Below, piece by piece: positions 1 through 8,075 of a stretch of DNA of 64,000 bases. The stretch comes from JAGTVG01 sp964543195 (GTDB lineage Bacteria; Bacteroidota; Bacteroidia; Cytophagales; Cyclobacteriaceae). A program made the translations under genes and the position numbers. Location of the stretch: the NCBI GenBank assembly GCA_964543195.1, contig CAZIXF010000007.1, forward strand, positions 50,418 through 114,417, in the 5' to 3' direction. The notes under the pieces were generated by a model. The model ran no database searches. It had not been told where the DNA came from and saw only the letters and a list, made by a program, of their open reading frames with translations. How positions within the stretch are numbered: the first letter of the stretch is position 1; each line of letters begins with the position of its first letter.

Positions 1-114
1 ATAATAGGTATGAGCCGTATGATGCTGACCGAACAATTCATAGCAGGATGACAACAGCACTATAAACAATATAGCTATCCTTAAATTCATACCCTGTTTT
101 TTACCGGATTCCAT
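1..114 (-). CDS. Exported protein, N-terminal part only (runs off the left edge)
   Basis: Read on the minus strand, an ATG at 114 (or a second in-frame ATG at 90) opens a frame that stays open to base 1. From the second Met the residues form a typical export signal: a short basic start (MNLR), a hydrophobic core (IAILFIVLLSS) and a cysteine at residue 16 in the context LSSC, which would be a lipobox; cleavage after ELFG before QHH is an alternative. Only about 30 to 38 residues are visible, so the function cannot be named. It is divergent from the trp operon; I saw no CAAAnnTA (reverse -7) box in the 115-377 interval. Seen: the open frame and signal peptide. Inferred: that it is a real gene. 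Confidence 0.6.
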   Translation of the reverse strand, partial: MESGKKQGMNLRIAILFIVLLSSCYELFGQHHTAHTYY

Positions 115-377
115 ATGACATGCTGTCATGATAGAACCATTCTTATTCCTGTATCAGGAATAATAGAATTCGATTGTAAAAATGGCATTTATTCAGAATT
201 TTAACAAAATATATACCTAAAAGCCTCACGAACTATTGCTTAGCGGCAGCAGAAGATCACATTTTCAGGATTAACCGCGTGAAAATTGACAATACTCAAT
301 CAATTTTAGGTAGGAATTTAAAATTTATCAATCAGATAAAAAAAATTTAAAATTATCAAAAAAATGAGGAGGTAGTG

Positions 378-408
378 TTTGCATTGATCAATTACTTTTC
401 TACATTTG
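378..408 (+). promoter_or_regulatory. Bacteroidota-type promoter of the trp operon
   Basis: TTTG at 378-381 and TACATTTG at 401-408 are separated by 19 bp. This matches the Bacteroides primary-sigma consensus (-33 TTTG, 19 to 21 bp spacer, -7 TAnnTTTG) without a mismatch. I found no other TAnnTTTG in the preceding 300 bases. In this promoter class transcription starts a few bases after the -7 box, that is around 412-416, which coincides with the ATG of the leader peptide at 413. Confidence 0.75.
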
Positions 409-412
409 CTGC

Positions 413-478
413 ATGATAAAAGAATATGTAAATACCTGGTCCTGGTGGTGGCATCCAAAATTGCTTTTTACATTGTAA
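413..478 (+). CDS. trpL: trp operon leader peptide (21 residues, four Trp codons)
   Basis: ATG at 413, stop TAA at 476-478. Codons 9 to 13 (437-451) read Trp-Ser-Trp-Trp-Trp, four TGG codons in a five-codon window, followed by HPKLLFTL. Four of 21 residues being the rarest amino acid, directly ahead of trpE and of an intrinsic terminator, is the signature of ribosome-mediated attenuation. The peptide itself has no function beyond being translated: a ribosome short of charged tRNA-Trp stalls at 437-451. There is no Shine-Dalgarno; the start codon lies within about five bases of the predicted transcription start, so translation would be leaderless or nearly so. The stop codon overlaps the left arm of the predicted antiterminator (475-483). 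The ORF is far below usual gene-finder cut-offs. Confidence 0.87.
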   Translation: MIKEYVNTWSWWWHPKLLFTL

Positions 479-525
479 GCAGCAGGCAAGGTATATAAAA
501 AATAAAGGAAAAGCTCGCTGATTAC
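461..525 (+). promoter_or_regulatory. trp attenuator: competing 1:2 and 2:3 (antiterminator) helices
   Basis: Segment 1, 461-466 (TTGCTT), can pair with segment 2 at 477-482 (AAGCAG) to give a pause hairpin. Segment 2, 475-483 (GTAAGCAGC), can instead pair with segment 3, 517-525 (GCTGATTAC): eight of nine positions pair with one internal G/A mismatch. Segment 3 covers the end of the 5' arm, the loop and the first base of the 3' arm of the terminator at 511-534, so the two folds exclude each other. A ribosome stalled on the Trp codons (437-451) would mask segment 1 and free segment 2 for antitermination; a ribosome at the stop codon (476-478) would cover segment 2 and let the terminator form. 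Pairing was worked out by eye; no energy was calculated. Confidence 0.72.
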
Positions 526-542
526 AGTGGGCTTTTTTATTT
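511..542 (+). terminator. Intrinsic terminator of the trp attenuator
   Basis: AAGCTCGCTG (511-520), loop ATTA, CAGTGGGCTT (525-534) form a ten-pair stem with two G-U wobbles, followed by TTTTTTATTT starting at 533. It ends about 30 bases before the trpE start codon, so it can only act as a conditional (attenuation) terminator of the operon downstream. Confidence 0.85.
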
Positions 543-569
543 GGTTTAAATCTTATATCCACTGGAATA

Positions 570-1985
570 ATGAAGTATAATTTTAAATCAGATTATGTAA
601 AATTTATTGCGGATGTGGTCACCCCCGTAAGTATTTATCTCAAGCTGCGTGACCGGTTTGCCAATACCATATTACTGGAAAGCTCTGATTACCATGCTGC
701 GGAAAACAGCTTTTCTTACATATGCTGTAATCCCATTGCCTCATTCCAGCTGAAAAAAAATACGGTTCAAATCGAGTGGCCGGATGGAGAAAAGAAAAAG
801 GTCGGAATAAAATCCAGGTCAGAAGCAATCGGGCAACTGATAGATTTTATGGATTCATTTCAATCCCGGGATTATGAATTCAATTTTATTACAAATGGCC
901 TTTTTGGCTATATAGGATATGATGCGGTCGAATATTTTGAAGACATCGATTTTGAAAAGACCGGTAAACCGGGATATGATATCCCGGAGATCCGTTATAC
1001 GGTTTACCGGAATGTAATCGTGATCAATCATTTCAAAAGTGAGTTGTATTTGTTTGACCATCGTCCTGAAAGTGATGGTGAAACGGATAACCTGGAAGAG
1101 CTGACCAGCCTGATCAAGAGTAAAAATTTCCCTAATTATTCTTTCAGGGTTGAAGGTGAGGAAGTATCGAACTTTAATGACCCGGATTTTCTCAAGGTAA
1201 TAAAAAAAGGAATAGAACACTGCCATCTTGGAGATGTGTTTCAGATCGTATTGTCGAGGCGGTTTGAGTCCAGGTTCAGTGGTGATGAATTTATGGTATA
1301 CCGGGCCTTAAGAGCTATCAATCCATCGCCCTACCTGTTTTATTTCGATTACGGGGATTATAAAATATTCGGTTCCTCGCCCGAGGCACAGATCGTGATC
1401 AAAAACAAGAGGGCCAGTATTTTCCCGATCGCAGGCACATTCAGGCGGACGGGAAATGATGACTATGATGCGGAGCTGGCGAAAAAACTGGCCGACGATC
1501 CGAAGGAAAATTCAGAACATGTCATGCTGGTAGACCTGGCCAGGAATGATCTTTCACGAAACGGGACCGGGGTAGAGGTTGAAAAATTCAAGGAGATCCA
1601 GTTTTATTCCCATGTGATCCATCTTGTCTCTAAGGTTTCCGGTGATTTACCGGATAATACATCGACAGCAAGGATCGTAGCGGACACCTTTCCTGCAGGA
1701 ACACTTTCCGGTGCGCCAAAACACATGGCGATGCAGTTGATCGATAAATATGAGCCCACTCATCGCGGATATTATGGGGGAGCTATCGGTTTTCTGGGAT
1801 TTAACGGGGATTTCAATCATGCCATCATGATCCGGTCTTTTTTCAGCCAGAAAAATCGTTTATACTACCAAGCGGGTGCCGGTGTGGTGGCCAAGTCGGA
1901 TCCGGAAAATGAATTACAGGAAGTCAATAATAAACTGGAGGCCTTGCGCAAAGCATTGAAGGAAGCGGTAAATATATCTAACTGA
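570..1985 (+). CDS. trpE: Anthranilate synthase component I
   Basis: Converts chorismate to anthranilate using ammonia from TrpG; first committed step of tryptophan synthesis, cytoplasmic. The 471 residues match the family's length. The N-terminal half has the LLESS element (about 35-39) that forms part of the tryptophan feedback site in TrpE; the C-terminal chorismate-binding domain has IVLSRRF, FGSSPEAQ, PIAGTFRR, DLARNDLSRNG and PAGTLSGAPK motifs. The preserved LLES element argues for TrpE rather than aminodeoxychorismate synthase PabB, as does its place as first gene of a complete trp operon. It starts about 30 bases after the attenuator terminator and is followed by trpG after 16 bases. 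Confidence 0.96.
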   Translation: MKYNFKSDYVKFIADVVTPVSIYLKLRDRFANTILLESSDYHAAENSFSYICCNPIASFQLKKNTVQIEWPDGEKKKVGIKSRSEAIGQLIDFMDSFQSRDYEFNFITNGLFGYIGYDAVEYFEDIDFEKTGKPGYDIPEIRYTVYRNVIVINHFKSELYLFDHRPESDGETDNLEELTSLIKSKNFPNYSFRVEGEEVSNFNDPDFLKVIKKGIEHCHLGDVFQIVLSRRFESRFSGDEFMVYRALRAINPSPYLFYFDYGDYKIFGSSPEAQIVIKNKRASIFPIAGTFRRTGNDDYDAELAKKLADDPKENSEHVMLVDLARNDLSRNGTGVEVEKFKEIQFYSHVIHLVSKVSGDLPDNTSTARIVADTFPAGTLSGAPKHMAMQLIDKYEPTHRGYYGGAIGFLGFNGDFNHAIMIRSFFSQKNRLYYQAGAGVVAKSDPENELQEVNNKLEALRKALKEAVNISN

Positions 1986-2001
1986 GACCATTAGAAGCAG
2001 A

Positions 2002-2574
2002 ATGAAAATACTGGTACTTGACAATTACGATTCTTTTACCTTCAACCTGGTGCATATCATCCGGGAGTTGGGGTATGGTCAGAATATGGATATTTACCGG
2101 AACGATAAAATTACGCTGGATGAGGTTGGTAAATACGATAAGATCCTTCTTTCTCCGGGGCCGGGAGTTCCTAAAAATGCGGGTATCATGGAAGCCCTGA
2201 TACAGCAGTATGCCCCAACGAGGAGCATTCTTGGGATATGTCTTGGCCACCAGGGAATTGCAGAGGTCTTCAGGGCAAAGTTATATAACATGCCCCTGGT
2301 ATTGCATGGTATGACTACCCGGGCCCGGTTGATCAATCCGGAGGAGATGTTGTTCAGGGGAGTACCGGAAAATCTGAGGGTATGCCGTTACCACAGCTGG
2401 GCTGTGGTTCCGGAAACGGTAAACGGATCACTGGAGATTACAGCCCTGGATGAGGAAGGAGTGGTAATGGGACTGAGACATAAAGAATATGATGTGAGGG
2501 GATTGCAGTTCCATCCGGAGGCTTACCTGACGGAATATGGAAAGATAATGATCGATAACTGGCTGAAGAATTGA
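2002..2574 (+). CDS. trpG: Anthranilate synthase component II (glutamine amidotransferase)
   Basis: Class I glutamine amidotransferase that hydrolyses glutamine and feeds ammonia to TrpE. Visible are the start MKILVLDNYDSFT typical of TrpG/PabA, the oxyanion segment SPGPGVP, the nucleophile motif GICLGHQ (catalytic Cys near residue 79) and the His-Glu pair in QFHPEAYLTEYG near the C-terminus. At 190 residues it is a stand-alone subunit, not fused to TrpD as in some bacteria. The neighbouring trpE and trpD, with 7-base spacing to trpD, fix its role, although such subunits may also serve PabB. Confidence 0.96.
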   Translation: MKILVLDNYDSFTFNLVHIIRELGYGQNMDIYRNDKITLDEVGKYDKILLSPGPGVPKNAGIMEALIQQYAPTRSILGICLGHQGIAEVFRAKLYNMPLVLHGMTTRARLINPEEMLFRGVPENLRVCRYHSWAVVPETVNGSLEITALDEEGVVMGLRHKEYDVRGLQFHPEAYLTEYGKIMIDNWLKN

Positions 2575-2581
2575 GGTAATC

Positions 2582-3580
2582 ATGAAAGAAATTTTAAACC
2601 GATTATTTGAATACAAAAATTTGGACAAACCCACCGCAAAGGAAATTCTTAAAAACCTTGCACAGGGTGAATATAATAACAGTGAAGTGGCGTCCTTTCT
2701 TACGGTCTATCTCATGAGGAGCATAACCGTTGATGAACTGGAAGGATTCCGGGAAGCCATGCTTGAGCTTTGTATACCGGTTGATCTTGGCGATGTGGAT
2801 GCAATGGATCTCTGCGGTACGGGGGGAGATGGTAAAGACACGTTTAATATTTCCACCCTGGCTTCATTTGTGGTGGCTGGTGCCGGACAACCCGTGGCTA
2901 AACATGGTAACAACAGCGTATCGTCCGTTTGTGGCTCTTCCAATGTGCTGGCCAGTTTCGGAGTTCAGTTTACCAATGACATAGGCAAGCTGAAAAACAG
3001 TCTTGAAAAGTCAGGGATCTGTTATCTTCATGCCCCGCTATTTCATCCGGCTATGAAAAATGTGGCTCCCGTTCGAAAAGAACTTGGAGTAAAGACCTTT
3101 TTTAATATGCTGGGGCCCATGGTAAATCCCGCCTTTGTGAACCGTCAGCTGGTGGGCGTATTCAGCCTGGAACTGGCCAGGTTGTACGGTTACCTCTATC
3201 AGCGGAACAGTAATAACTTTGCTATTGTGCATTCGCTCGATGGATATGATGAGATCAGCCTTACCGGCGGATTCAAGATCATACAACCCGATAATGAACA
3301 GATATTGCATCCCGAAGACCTTGGATTGAAAAAAGTTCTCGCCAAGGAACTTCACGGAGGCAATTCGATTGAAGAAGCTGCAATGATATTTCTTAATATT
3401 CTTGAAGGAAAGGGTACGGAGGCGCAGAATCATGTAATTATCGCCAATGCCGCAATGGCCTTGCTGGCATCCGGTAAGTACGGATCTATACAGGATACCG
3501 TGGAATTGGCCGGGGATTCACTTTCCACAGGAAAGGCATTGCAGAGTTTTGAAAAATTTGTTGAACTGAACCAGGTCTGA
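2582..3580 (+). CDS. trpD: Anthranilate phosphoribosyltransferase
   Basis: Transfers the phosphoribosyl group of PRPP to anthranilate. The 332 residues carry the glycine-rich CGTGGDGKDTFNIS motif (PRPP pyrophosphate binding), the KHGNNSVSS segment and the NMLGPMVNP anthranilate-site motif, all in the expected order. Single-domain form of normal length. It is the PRPP-consuming step of the pathway, which links it metabolically to histidine synthesis encoded further down the same operon. It is followed by trpC with only two bases between stop and start codon. Confidence 0.96.
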   Translation: MKEILNRLFEYKNLDKPTAKEILKNLAQGEYNNSEVASFLTVYLMRSITVDELEGFREAMLELCIPVDLGDVDAMDLCGTGGDGKDTFNISTLASFVVAGAGQPVAKHGNNSVSSVCGSSNVLASFGVQFTNDIGKLKNSLEKSGICYLHAPLFHPAMKNVAPVRKELGVKTFFNMLGPMVNPAFVNRQLVGVFSLELARLYGYLYQRNSNNFAIVHSLDGYDEISLTGGFKIIQPDNEQILHPEDLGLKKVLAKELHGGNSIEEAAMIFLNILEGKGTEAQNHVIIANAAMALLASGKYGSIQDTVELAGDSLSTGKALQSFEKFVELNQV

Positions 3581-3582
3581 TC

Positions 3583-4398
3583 ATGACCGTACTGGACGAG
3601 ATTATAAAACATAAGAAAAAAGAAATTGAGGAGAAGAAAAGCCTTTTTCCTGTAAAATTGCTGGAAAAGAGCATTCATTTTGCACCGGAAATCGTTTCTT
3701 TGAAAAAATATCTTCAACGGCCCGATAAATGCGGGATAATAGCCGAGTATAAAAGGAGATCACCCTCGAAAGGTGTCATTAACAATTATGCTTCCGTAGA
3801 GATGACCTCCATCGGATACATGCAGGCCGGGGCGGCAGCGCTTTCTGTCCTGACAGACCATAAATTCTTTGGAGGCAGTAACGATGACCTCACCGTTGCG
3901 CGCAGGTTTAACTTCTGTCCGATACTCAGAAAGGATTTTATTATCGATGAATATCAGGTTGTGGAAGCTAAATCGATCGGGGCGGATGTAATTCTTCTGA
4001 TCGCTGCCGCATTGGATCCGGATAAGCTGAAGTCGCTGGCTGCTTTTGCCCGTTCCCTGGGACTGGAAGTGCTGATGGAGGTGCATAATGAGGATGAACT
4101 GCGCAACAATCTTCATGAGGAAATCGATCTTATCGGAGTGAACAACCGCGATCTGAAAAGTTTTAAGGTTACAATCGATACGTCCAGAAAATTGGCTTCC
4201 CTGATCCCGGATAAGTATATAAAGGTTTCCGAAAGCGGGATCAGCGATCCCGGCCATATTCATGATCTGAAAGAACATGGCTTTCAGGGATTCCTGATCG
4301 GCGAATATTTTATGAAACACAGCCGGCCGGGAAACGCCTGTGCCGGGTTCATTGAACAGATATACAGGATGGACGAAACTATAAAAAACAAGGAATAA
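3583..4398 (+). CDS. trpC: Indole-3-glycerol phosphate synthase
   Basis: Ring closure of CdRP to indole-3-glycerol phosphate on a TIM barrel. Motifs in order: the N-terminal IIKHKKKEIEEKK helix, IIAEYKRRSPSKG (catalytic Lys and substrate phosphate contacts), LRKDFIIDEYQ, LLIAAAL, LEVLMEVHNEDEL, IGVNNRDLKSF and the C-terminal SESGISDPGH phosphate loop. The 271 residues are a monofunctional TrpC; the TrpF activity is a separate gene starting four bases downstream, unlike the enterobacterial fusion. Confidence 0.96.
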   Translation: MTVLDEIIKHKKKEIEEKKSLFPVKLLEKSIHFAPEIVSLKKYLQRPDKCGIIAEYKRRSPSKGVINNYASVEMTSIGYMQAGAAALSVLTDHKFFGGSNDDLTVARRFNFCPILRKDFIIDEYQVVEAKSIGADVILLIAAALDPDKLKSLAAFARSLGLEVLMEVHNEDELRNNLHEEIDLIGVNNRDLKSFKVTIDTSRKLASLIPDKYIKVSESGISDPGHIHDLKEHGFQGFLIGEYFMKHSRPGNACAGFIEQIYRMDETIKNKE

Positions 4399-4402
4399 GA
4401 TA

Positions 4403-5062
4403 ATGGATCTGGAACTGAAAATATGTGGTGTAAAGGATAAAGAGAATGCTGCGCGTGTAATGAAGTTCAATCCGGATTACATGGGTTTCATTTTTTATGA
4501 AAGATCCCCCCGTTATGTGGGAGGGGATCCCGGATGGATCGCATCGGTCGATGCGGATAGAAGAATAAAAAAAACCGGTGTATTCGTCAATGAGAATACC
4601 GGTGAAATAGTGAACTGTGCCCAAAAAGCGAAATTAGAGGTAGTGCAGTTACATGGCAAGGAACCACCGGCAGATTGCCGGAATATTGGAAAGGAAGGGT
4701 ATGAGGTGATCAAGGTGTTTTCTATTGGTAAAACCTTTACCTGGCATGTGCTTGACCCTTACCTCGATTGCGTGGATTATTTTATGTTTGATACCCTGGG
4801 CAAATACCTGGGTGGCAATGGCGTGCCGTTCGACTGGAGCTTGCTGGAAGGGTATCCGTTTGATAAACCCTTTTTCCTGAGTGGAGGCATTGGTCCGGAT
4901 AATGTGGCTAATATCAGTCATCTGAAGCAGTCCCAGTTGTTTGCCATCGATGTAAACAGCAGGCTGGAGAGCCTTCCCGGTGTAAAGGATGCCGGCAAAT
5001 TAAATGAGTTTATGAGTAAATTTCAAAGCTTAAAACATGATCGATCAGGACACGGAATATAA
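4403..5062 (+). CDS. trpF: Phosphoribosylanthranilate isomerase
   Basis: Amadori rearrangement of PRA to CdRP. The catalytic Cys lies in LKICGVKD (residue 8) and the catalytic Asp in FDTLGK (about residue 129); the C-terminal LSGGIGPDNV loop binds phosphate. Length of 219 residues is normal. Its last 26 bases overlap the start of trpB in another frame, which suggests translational coupling. In pathway order TrpF acts before TrpC. Confidence 0.95.
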   Translation: MDLELKICGVKDKENAARVMKFNPDYMGFIFYERSPRYVGGDPGWIASVDADRRIKKTGVFVNENTGEIVNCAQKAKLEVVQLHGKEPPADCRNIGKEGYEVIKVFSIGKTFTWHVLDPYLDCVDYFMFDTLGKYLGGNGVPFDWSLLEGYPFDKPFFLSGGIGPDNVANISHLKQSQLFAIDVNSRLESLPGVKDAGKLNEFMSKFQSLKHDRSGHGI

Positions 5063-6233
5063 TGTAAAAGACGACGGGTATTACGGGAATTTCGGGGGCT
5101 CTTTTATCCCTGAGATGTTATATCCCAATGTAGAGGAATTAAGAATTAATTATCTTCAGATCCTGAAGAGTAAAGCGTTTCAGGAGGAATTTTATGCCTT
5201 GCTGAAAACTTATGTGGGAAGGCCCACACCCCTGTATTTTGCCGAAAGGTTATCAGAGCATTACGGTGCCCGGATATACCTGAAGAGGGAGGATCTCTGT
5301 CATACCGGGGCTCATAAAGTAAACAATACCGTCGGGCAGATCCTTCTTGCCAGAAACCTGGGCAAAACAAAAATAATCGCTGAGACCGGTGCCGGCCAGC
5401 ATGGGGTGGCAACGGCGACAGTCTGTGCCCTGATGGGTATGGAATGCATTGTGTATATGGGATCCCTCGATATGGAACGCCAGCGGCCCAATGTGGAGCG
5501 GATGAAGATCCTTGGAGCTGAGGTGAGGCCTGCTGAATGTGGTAATAAAACCCTCAAGGATGCTACCAATGAGGCTATGCGTCACTGGATCAATAATCCG
5601 CGTGACACCCATTATATTATCGGCTCGGTGGTCGGGCCACATCCCTATCCTGATATGGTGGCCCGTTTTCAATCCGTGATCAGTGAAGAGATGAAGTGGC
5701 AGCTCCGGGAGGTGACAGGGAAGGAAGATCCGGACAGGATAATAGCCTGCCTGGGAGGGGGAAGTAATGCGGCCGGTGCTTTTTATCATTATTTCGATCA
5801 GAATGATGTACAGTTAATTGCCGTGGAGGCATCCGGCAAAGGAGTGGATTCGGGTGAATCTGCAGCCACTACGGCATTGGGCAGGACCGGGATACTTCAT
5901 GGGAGCAAGACCATGCTTATGCAGACCGATGACGGCCAGGTGATTGAGCCGTATTCGATATCAGCCGGTCTGGATTACCCGGGTATCGGTCCTTTGCACG
6001 CCCATCTTTTCGATACCGGGAAAGCGGCCTTTTATAATGTAACGGATGAAGAGGCCATGAGGGCCGGGATCAGGCTGAGCCGGCTGGAGGGGATCATCCC
6101 TGCCATAGAATCAGCCCATGCCCTGGCTATCCTCGAAAAGTTCGATTTCAACAAGGATGAAGTGATCGTGGTCAATCTTTCGGGCAGAGGGGATAAAGAT
6201 CTTGAAACTTATATTGATTGGGGGAAATATTGA
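5037..6233 (+). CDS. trpB: Tryptophan synthase beta chain
   Basis: PLP-dependent condensation of indole with serine. Motifs: GYYGNFGGSFIPE at the N-terminus, the PLP lysine in GAHKVNN (about residue 86), ETGAGQHGVA, and the PLP phosphate loop GGGSNAAG. The 398 residues are those of the TrpB1 class that works with TrpA. The start at 5037 lies inside trpF; I chose it because no other in-frame Met precedes the conserved GYYGNFGG block, so the 26-base overlap appears genuine. Confidence 0.96.
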   Translation: MIDQDTEYNVKDDGYYGNFGGSFIPEMLYPNVEELRINYLQILKSKAFQEEFYALLKTYVGRPTPLYFAERLSEHYGARIYLKREDLCHTGAHKVNNTVGQILLARNLGKTKIIAETGAGQHGVATATVCALMGMECIVYMGSLDMERQRPNVERMKILGAEVRPAECGNKTLKDATNEAMRHWINNPRDTHYIIGSVVGPHPYPDMVARFQSVISEEMKWQLREVTGKEDPDRIIACLGGGSNAAGAFYHYFDQNDVQLIAVEASGKGVDSGESAATTALGRTGILHGSKTMLMQTDDGQVIEPYSISAGLDYPGIGPLHAHLFDTGKAAFYNVTDEEAMRAGIRLSRLEGIIPAIESAHALAILEKFDFNKDEVIVVNLSGRGDKDLETYIDWGKY

Positions 6234-6236
6234 ATT

Positions 6237-7028
6237 ATGGAAACAAAATTGACCAATCAGATAGAACAGACATTCATTAATAAAAAGGCTGATATATTAT
6301 CTGCCTATTTTACGGCCGGTTTTCCCCATATTGACGACACCACCGGAATAATAAAAAGTCTTCAGGAAGGGGGGGCGGATCTGATCGAGGTTGGGATACC
6401 TTTTTCCGATCCGGTGGCTGATGGTCCGACCATCCAGGAAAGCAATAAAAGGGCTTTGTCGAACGGGATTACCTTGAAAAAGATACTTGAACAGCTATCT
6501 TTGATAAAATCCGAAATTGAAATTCCAGTTTTACTTATGGGATATCTCAACCCGGTTTATCAATATGGCATAGAGCGTTTTTGCAGGGATGCTCATGATG
6601 CCGGAGTTAGCGGCCTGATCATACCCGATCTTCCCATAAGGGAATACCAGGAACATTACCGGGATATATTTGAATCTCATGGGTTGTTTAATATTTTCCT
6701 GATCACCCCGGAAACTTCCGGAGACAGGATCAGGGAAATCGATTCGATCAGTCATGGTTTTATTTACATGGTGGCGGCTTCGAGTACTACCGGTGCGAAA
6801 AAGGGTATCACCAGGGAACAGACAAACTATTTTAAGCGGATAAAATCCATGAACCTGAAAACCCCCAGACTGGTTGGCTTTGGTATTTCCGATAATGAAA
6901 GTTTTTGCAGGGTTTGCCAGTACGCACATGGAGCAATCATAGGCAGTGCGATCATCAATTTACTGATGGAAAGTGATAATATACATGAGGATCTTATCCG
7001 GTTCGTCCGGTCAGTAAAGGGAATTTAA
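6237..7028 (+). CDS. trpA: Tryptophan synthase alpha chain
   Basis: Cleaves indole-3-glycerol phosphate into indole, which is channelled to TrpB, and glyceraldehyde 3-phosphate. Visible: EVGIPFSDPVADGPTIQ with the catalytic Glu near residue 52, the GYLNPVYQYG segment, and the phosphate-binding VGFGISD and GSAII loops. 263 residues, normal. It starts three bases after the trpB stop and closes the trp part of the operon. Confidence 0.95.
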   Translation: METKLTNQIEQTFINKKADILSAYFTAGFPHIDDTTGIIKSLQEGGADLIEVGIPFSDPVADGPTIQESNKRALSNGITLKKILEQLSLIKSEIEIPVLLMGYLNPVYQYGIERFCRDAHDAGVSGLIIPDLPIREYQEHYRDIFESHGLFNIFLITPETSGDRIREIDSISHGFIYMVAASSTTGAKKGITREQTNYFKRIKSMNLKTPRLVGFGISDNESFCRVCQYAHGAIIGSAIINLLMESDNIHEDLIRFVRSVKGI

Positions 7029-7039
7029 AATCAGGGATC

Positions 7040-8059
7040 ATGATCATTCAACTTAAGAACGATATAAAGGAGTCTCAGAAACAATCGATCCTGGATCATC
7101 TCAGGGCGATCGAATATAAGTCGAACGAGGTAAAAACCCAGAAAGGATGGTATATTATTGGCATAGGTAAAAAACCATTTGATATCCGTATGCTTGGGCA
7201 TATGGAAGGGATCGATGACATTCATATTGTTTCGGACAATTATAAGCTGGTATCGAGAAAGTGGAAAGTCAAACCCGGTGAAATAGATCTGGGTGAAGGG
7301 GTGAGGATAGGCGGTGAAAATTTTGCCCTTATGGCGGGACCCTGTTCCATCGAAGGTGAAGAGAACATACGAAAGACTTTGGAGCATCTCAGGAAAAACC
7401 ATATCAGGATCATGCGCGGGGGTGTATACAAGCCGCGCAGCTCACCCTATTCCTTCCGCGGGCTGGGAATTGAGGGATTGAAATTATGGCATAAACTGGC
7501 TTCCGAAGCGAATATCAAGATCATTACGGAAGTCATGCAGGTGTCCCAGATCGAACCGATGTATGATTATGTGGATGTCTACCAGGTAGGGGCCAGGAAC
7601 ACCCAGAATTTCAACCTGCTTGACGAACTGGGCAGGGTCGACAAACCCGTGATGATCAAAAGAGGTATATCCGGAACGATAGATGAATTGCTGTATTCGG
7701 CCGAATATGTATTTTCGGGTGGGAATGAAAAACTCATTCTGTGCGAGCGGGGCATCCGTACCTATGAAAGGGCCAGTCGTAATACGCTCGACCTGAATGC
7801 GGTTCCCATTCTTAAAGAAAAAACCCATCTGCCGGTAATTGTAGATCCCTCACACGGCATCGGTATTCGTGATTATGTGGAGCCCATGGCCCTGGCCAGT
7901 GTGATGGCCGGGGCTGACGGGATCATGCTTGAGGTGCATGAAGAACCGGAAAAGGCTTTTTCAGATGGCCAGCAGACATTATATTTCCATGAAGCAGAGC
8001 AAACCTATAAAAAAATAGACCAAATACTGGACCTCAGGAACCATCTGAACCAGATTTAA
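7040..8059 (+). CDS. aroF: DAHP synthase with N-terminal ferredoxin-like regulatory domain
   Basis: 3-deoxy-7-phosphoheptulonate synthase, entry to the shikimate pathway, condensing PEP and erythrose 4-phosphate. Residues about 1 to 70 form the small ferredoxin-like domain known from the Thermotoga-type (type I-beta) enzymes, where it mediates feedback inhibition by aromatic amino acids. The barrel shows AGPCSIEG, RGGVYKPRSSPYSF, GARNTQN, KRG and VDPSHGIG (metal-site His). The 339 residues leave no room for a chorismate mutase domain. Position 11 bases after trpA suggests co-regulation with tryptophan supply. Confidence 0.92.
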   Translation: MIIQLKNDIKESQKQSILDHLRAIEYKSNEVKTQKGWYIIGIGKKPFDIRMLGHMEGIDDIHIVSDNYKLVSRKWKVKPGEIDLGEGVRIGGENFALMAGPCSIEGEENIRKTLEHLRKNHIRIMRGGVYKPRSSPYSFRGLGIEGLKLWHKLASEANIKIITEVMQVSQIEPMYDYVDVYQVGARNTQNFNLLDELGRVDKPVMIKRGISGTIDELLYSAEYVFSGGNEKLILCERGIRTYERASRNTLDLNAVPILKEKTHLPVIVDPSHGIGIRDYVEPMALASVMAGADGIMLEVHEEPEKAFSDGQQTLYFHEAEQTYKKIDQILDLRNHLNQI

Positions 8060-8075
8060 TATTTATTGAATAATA

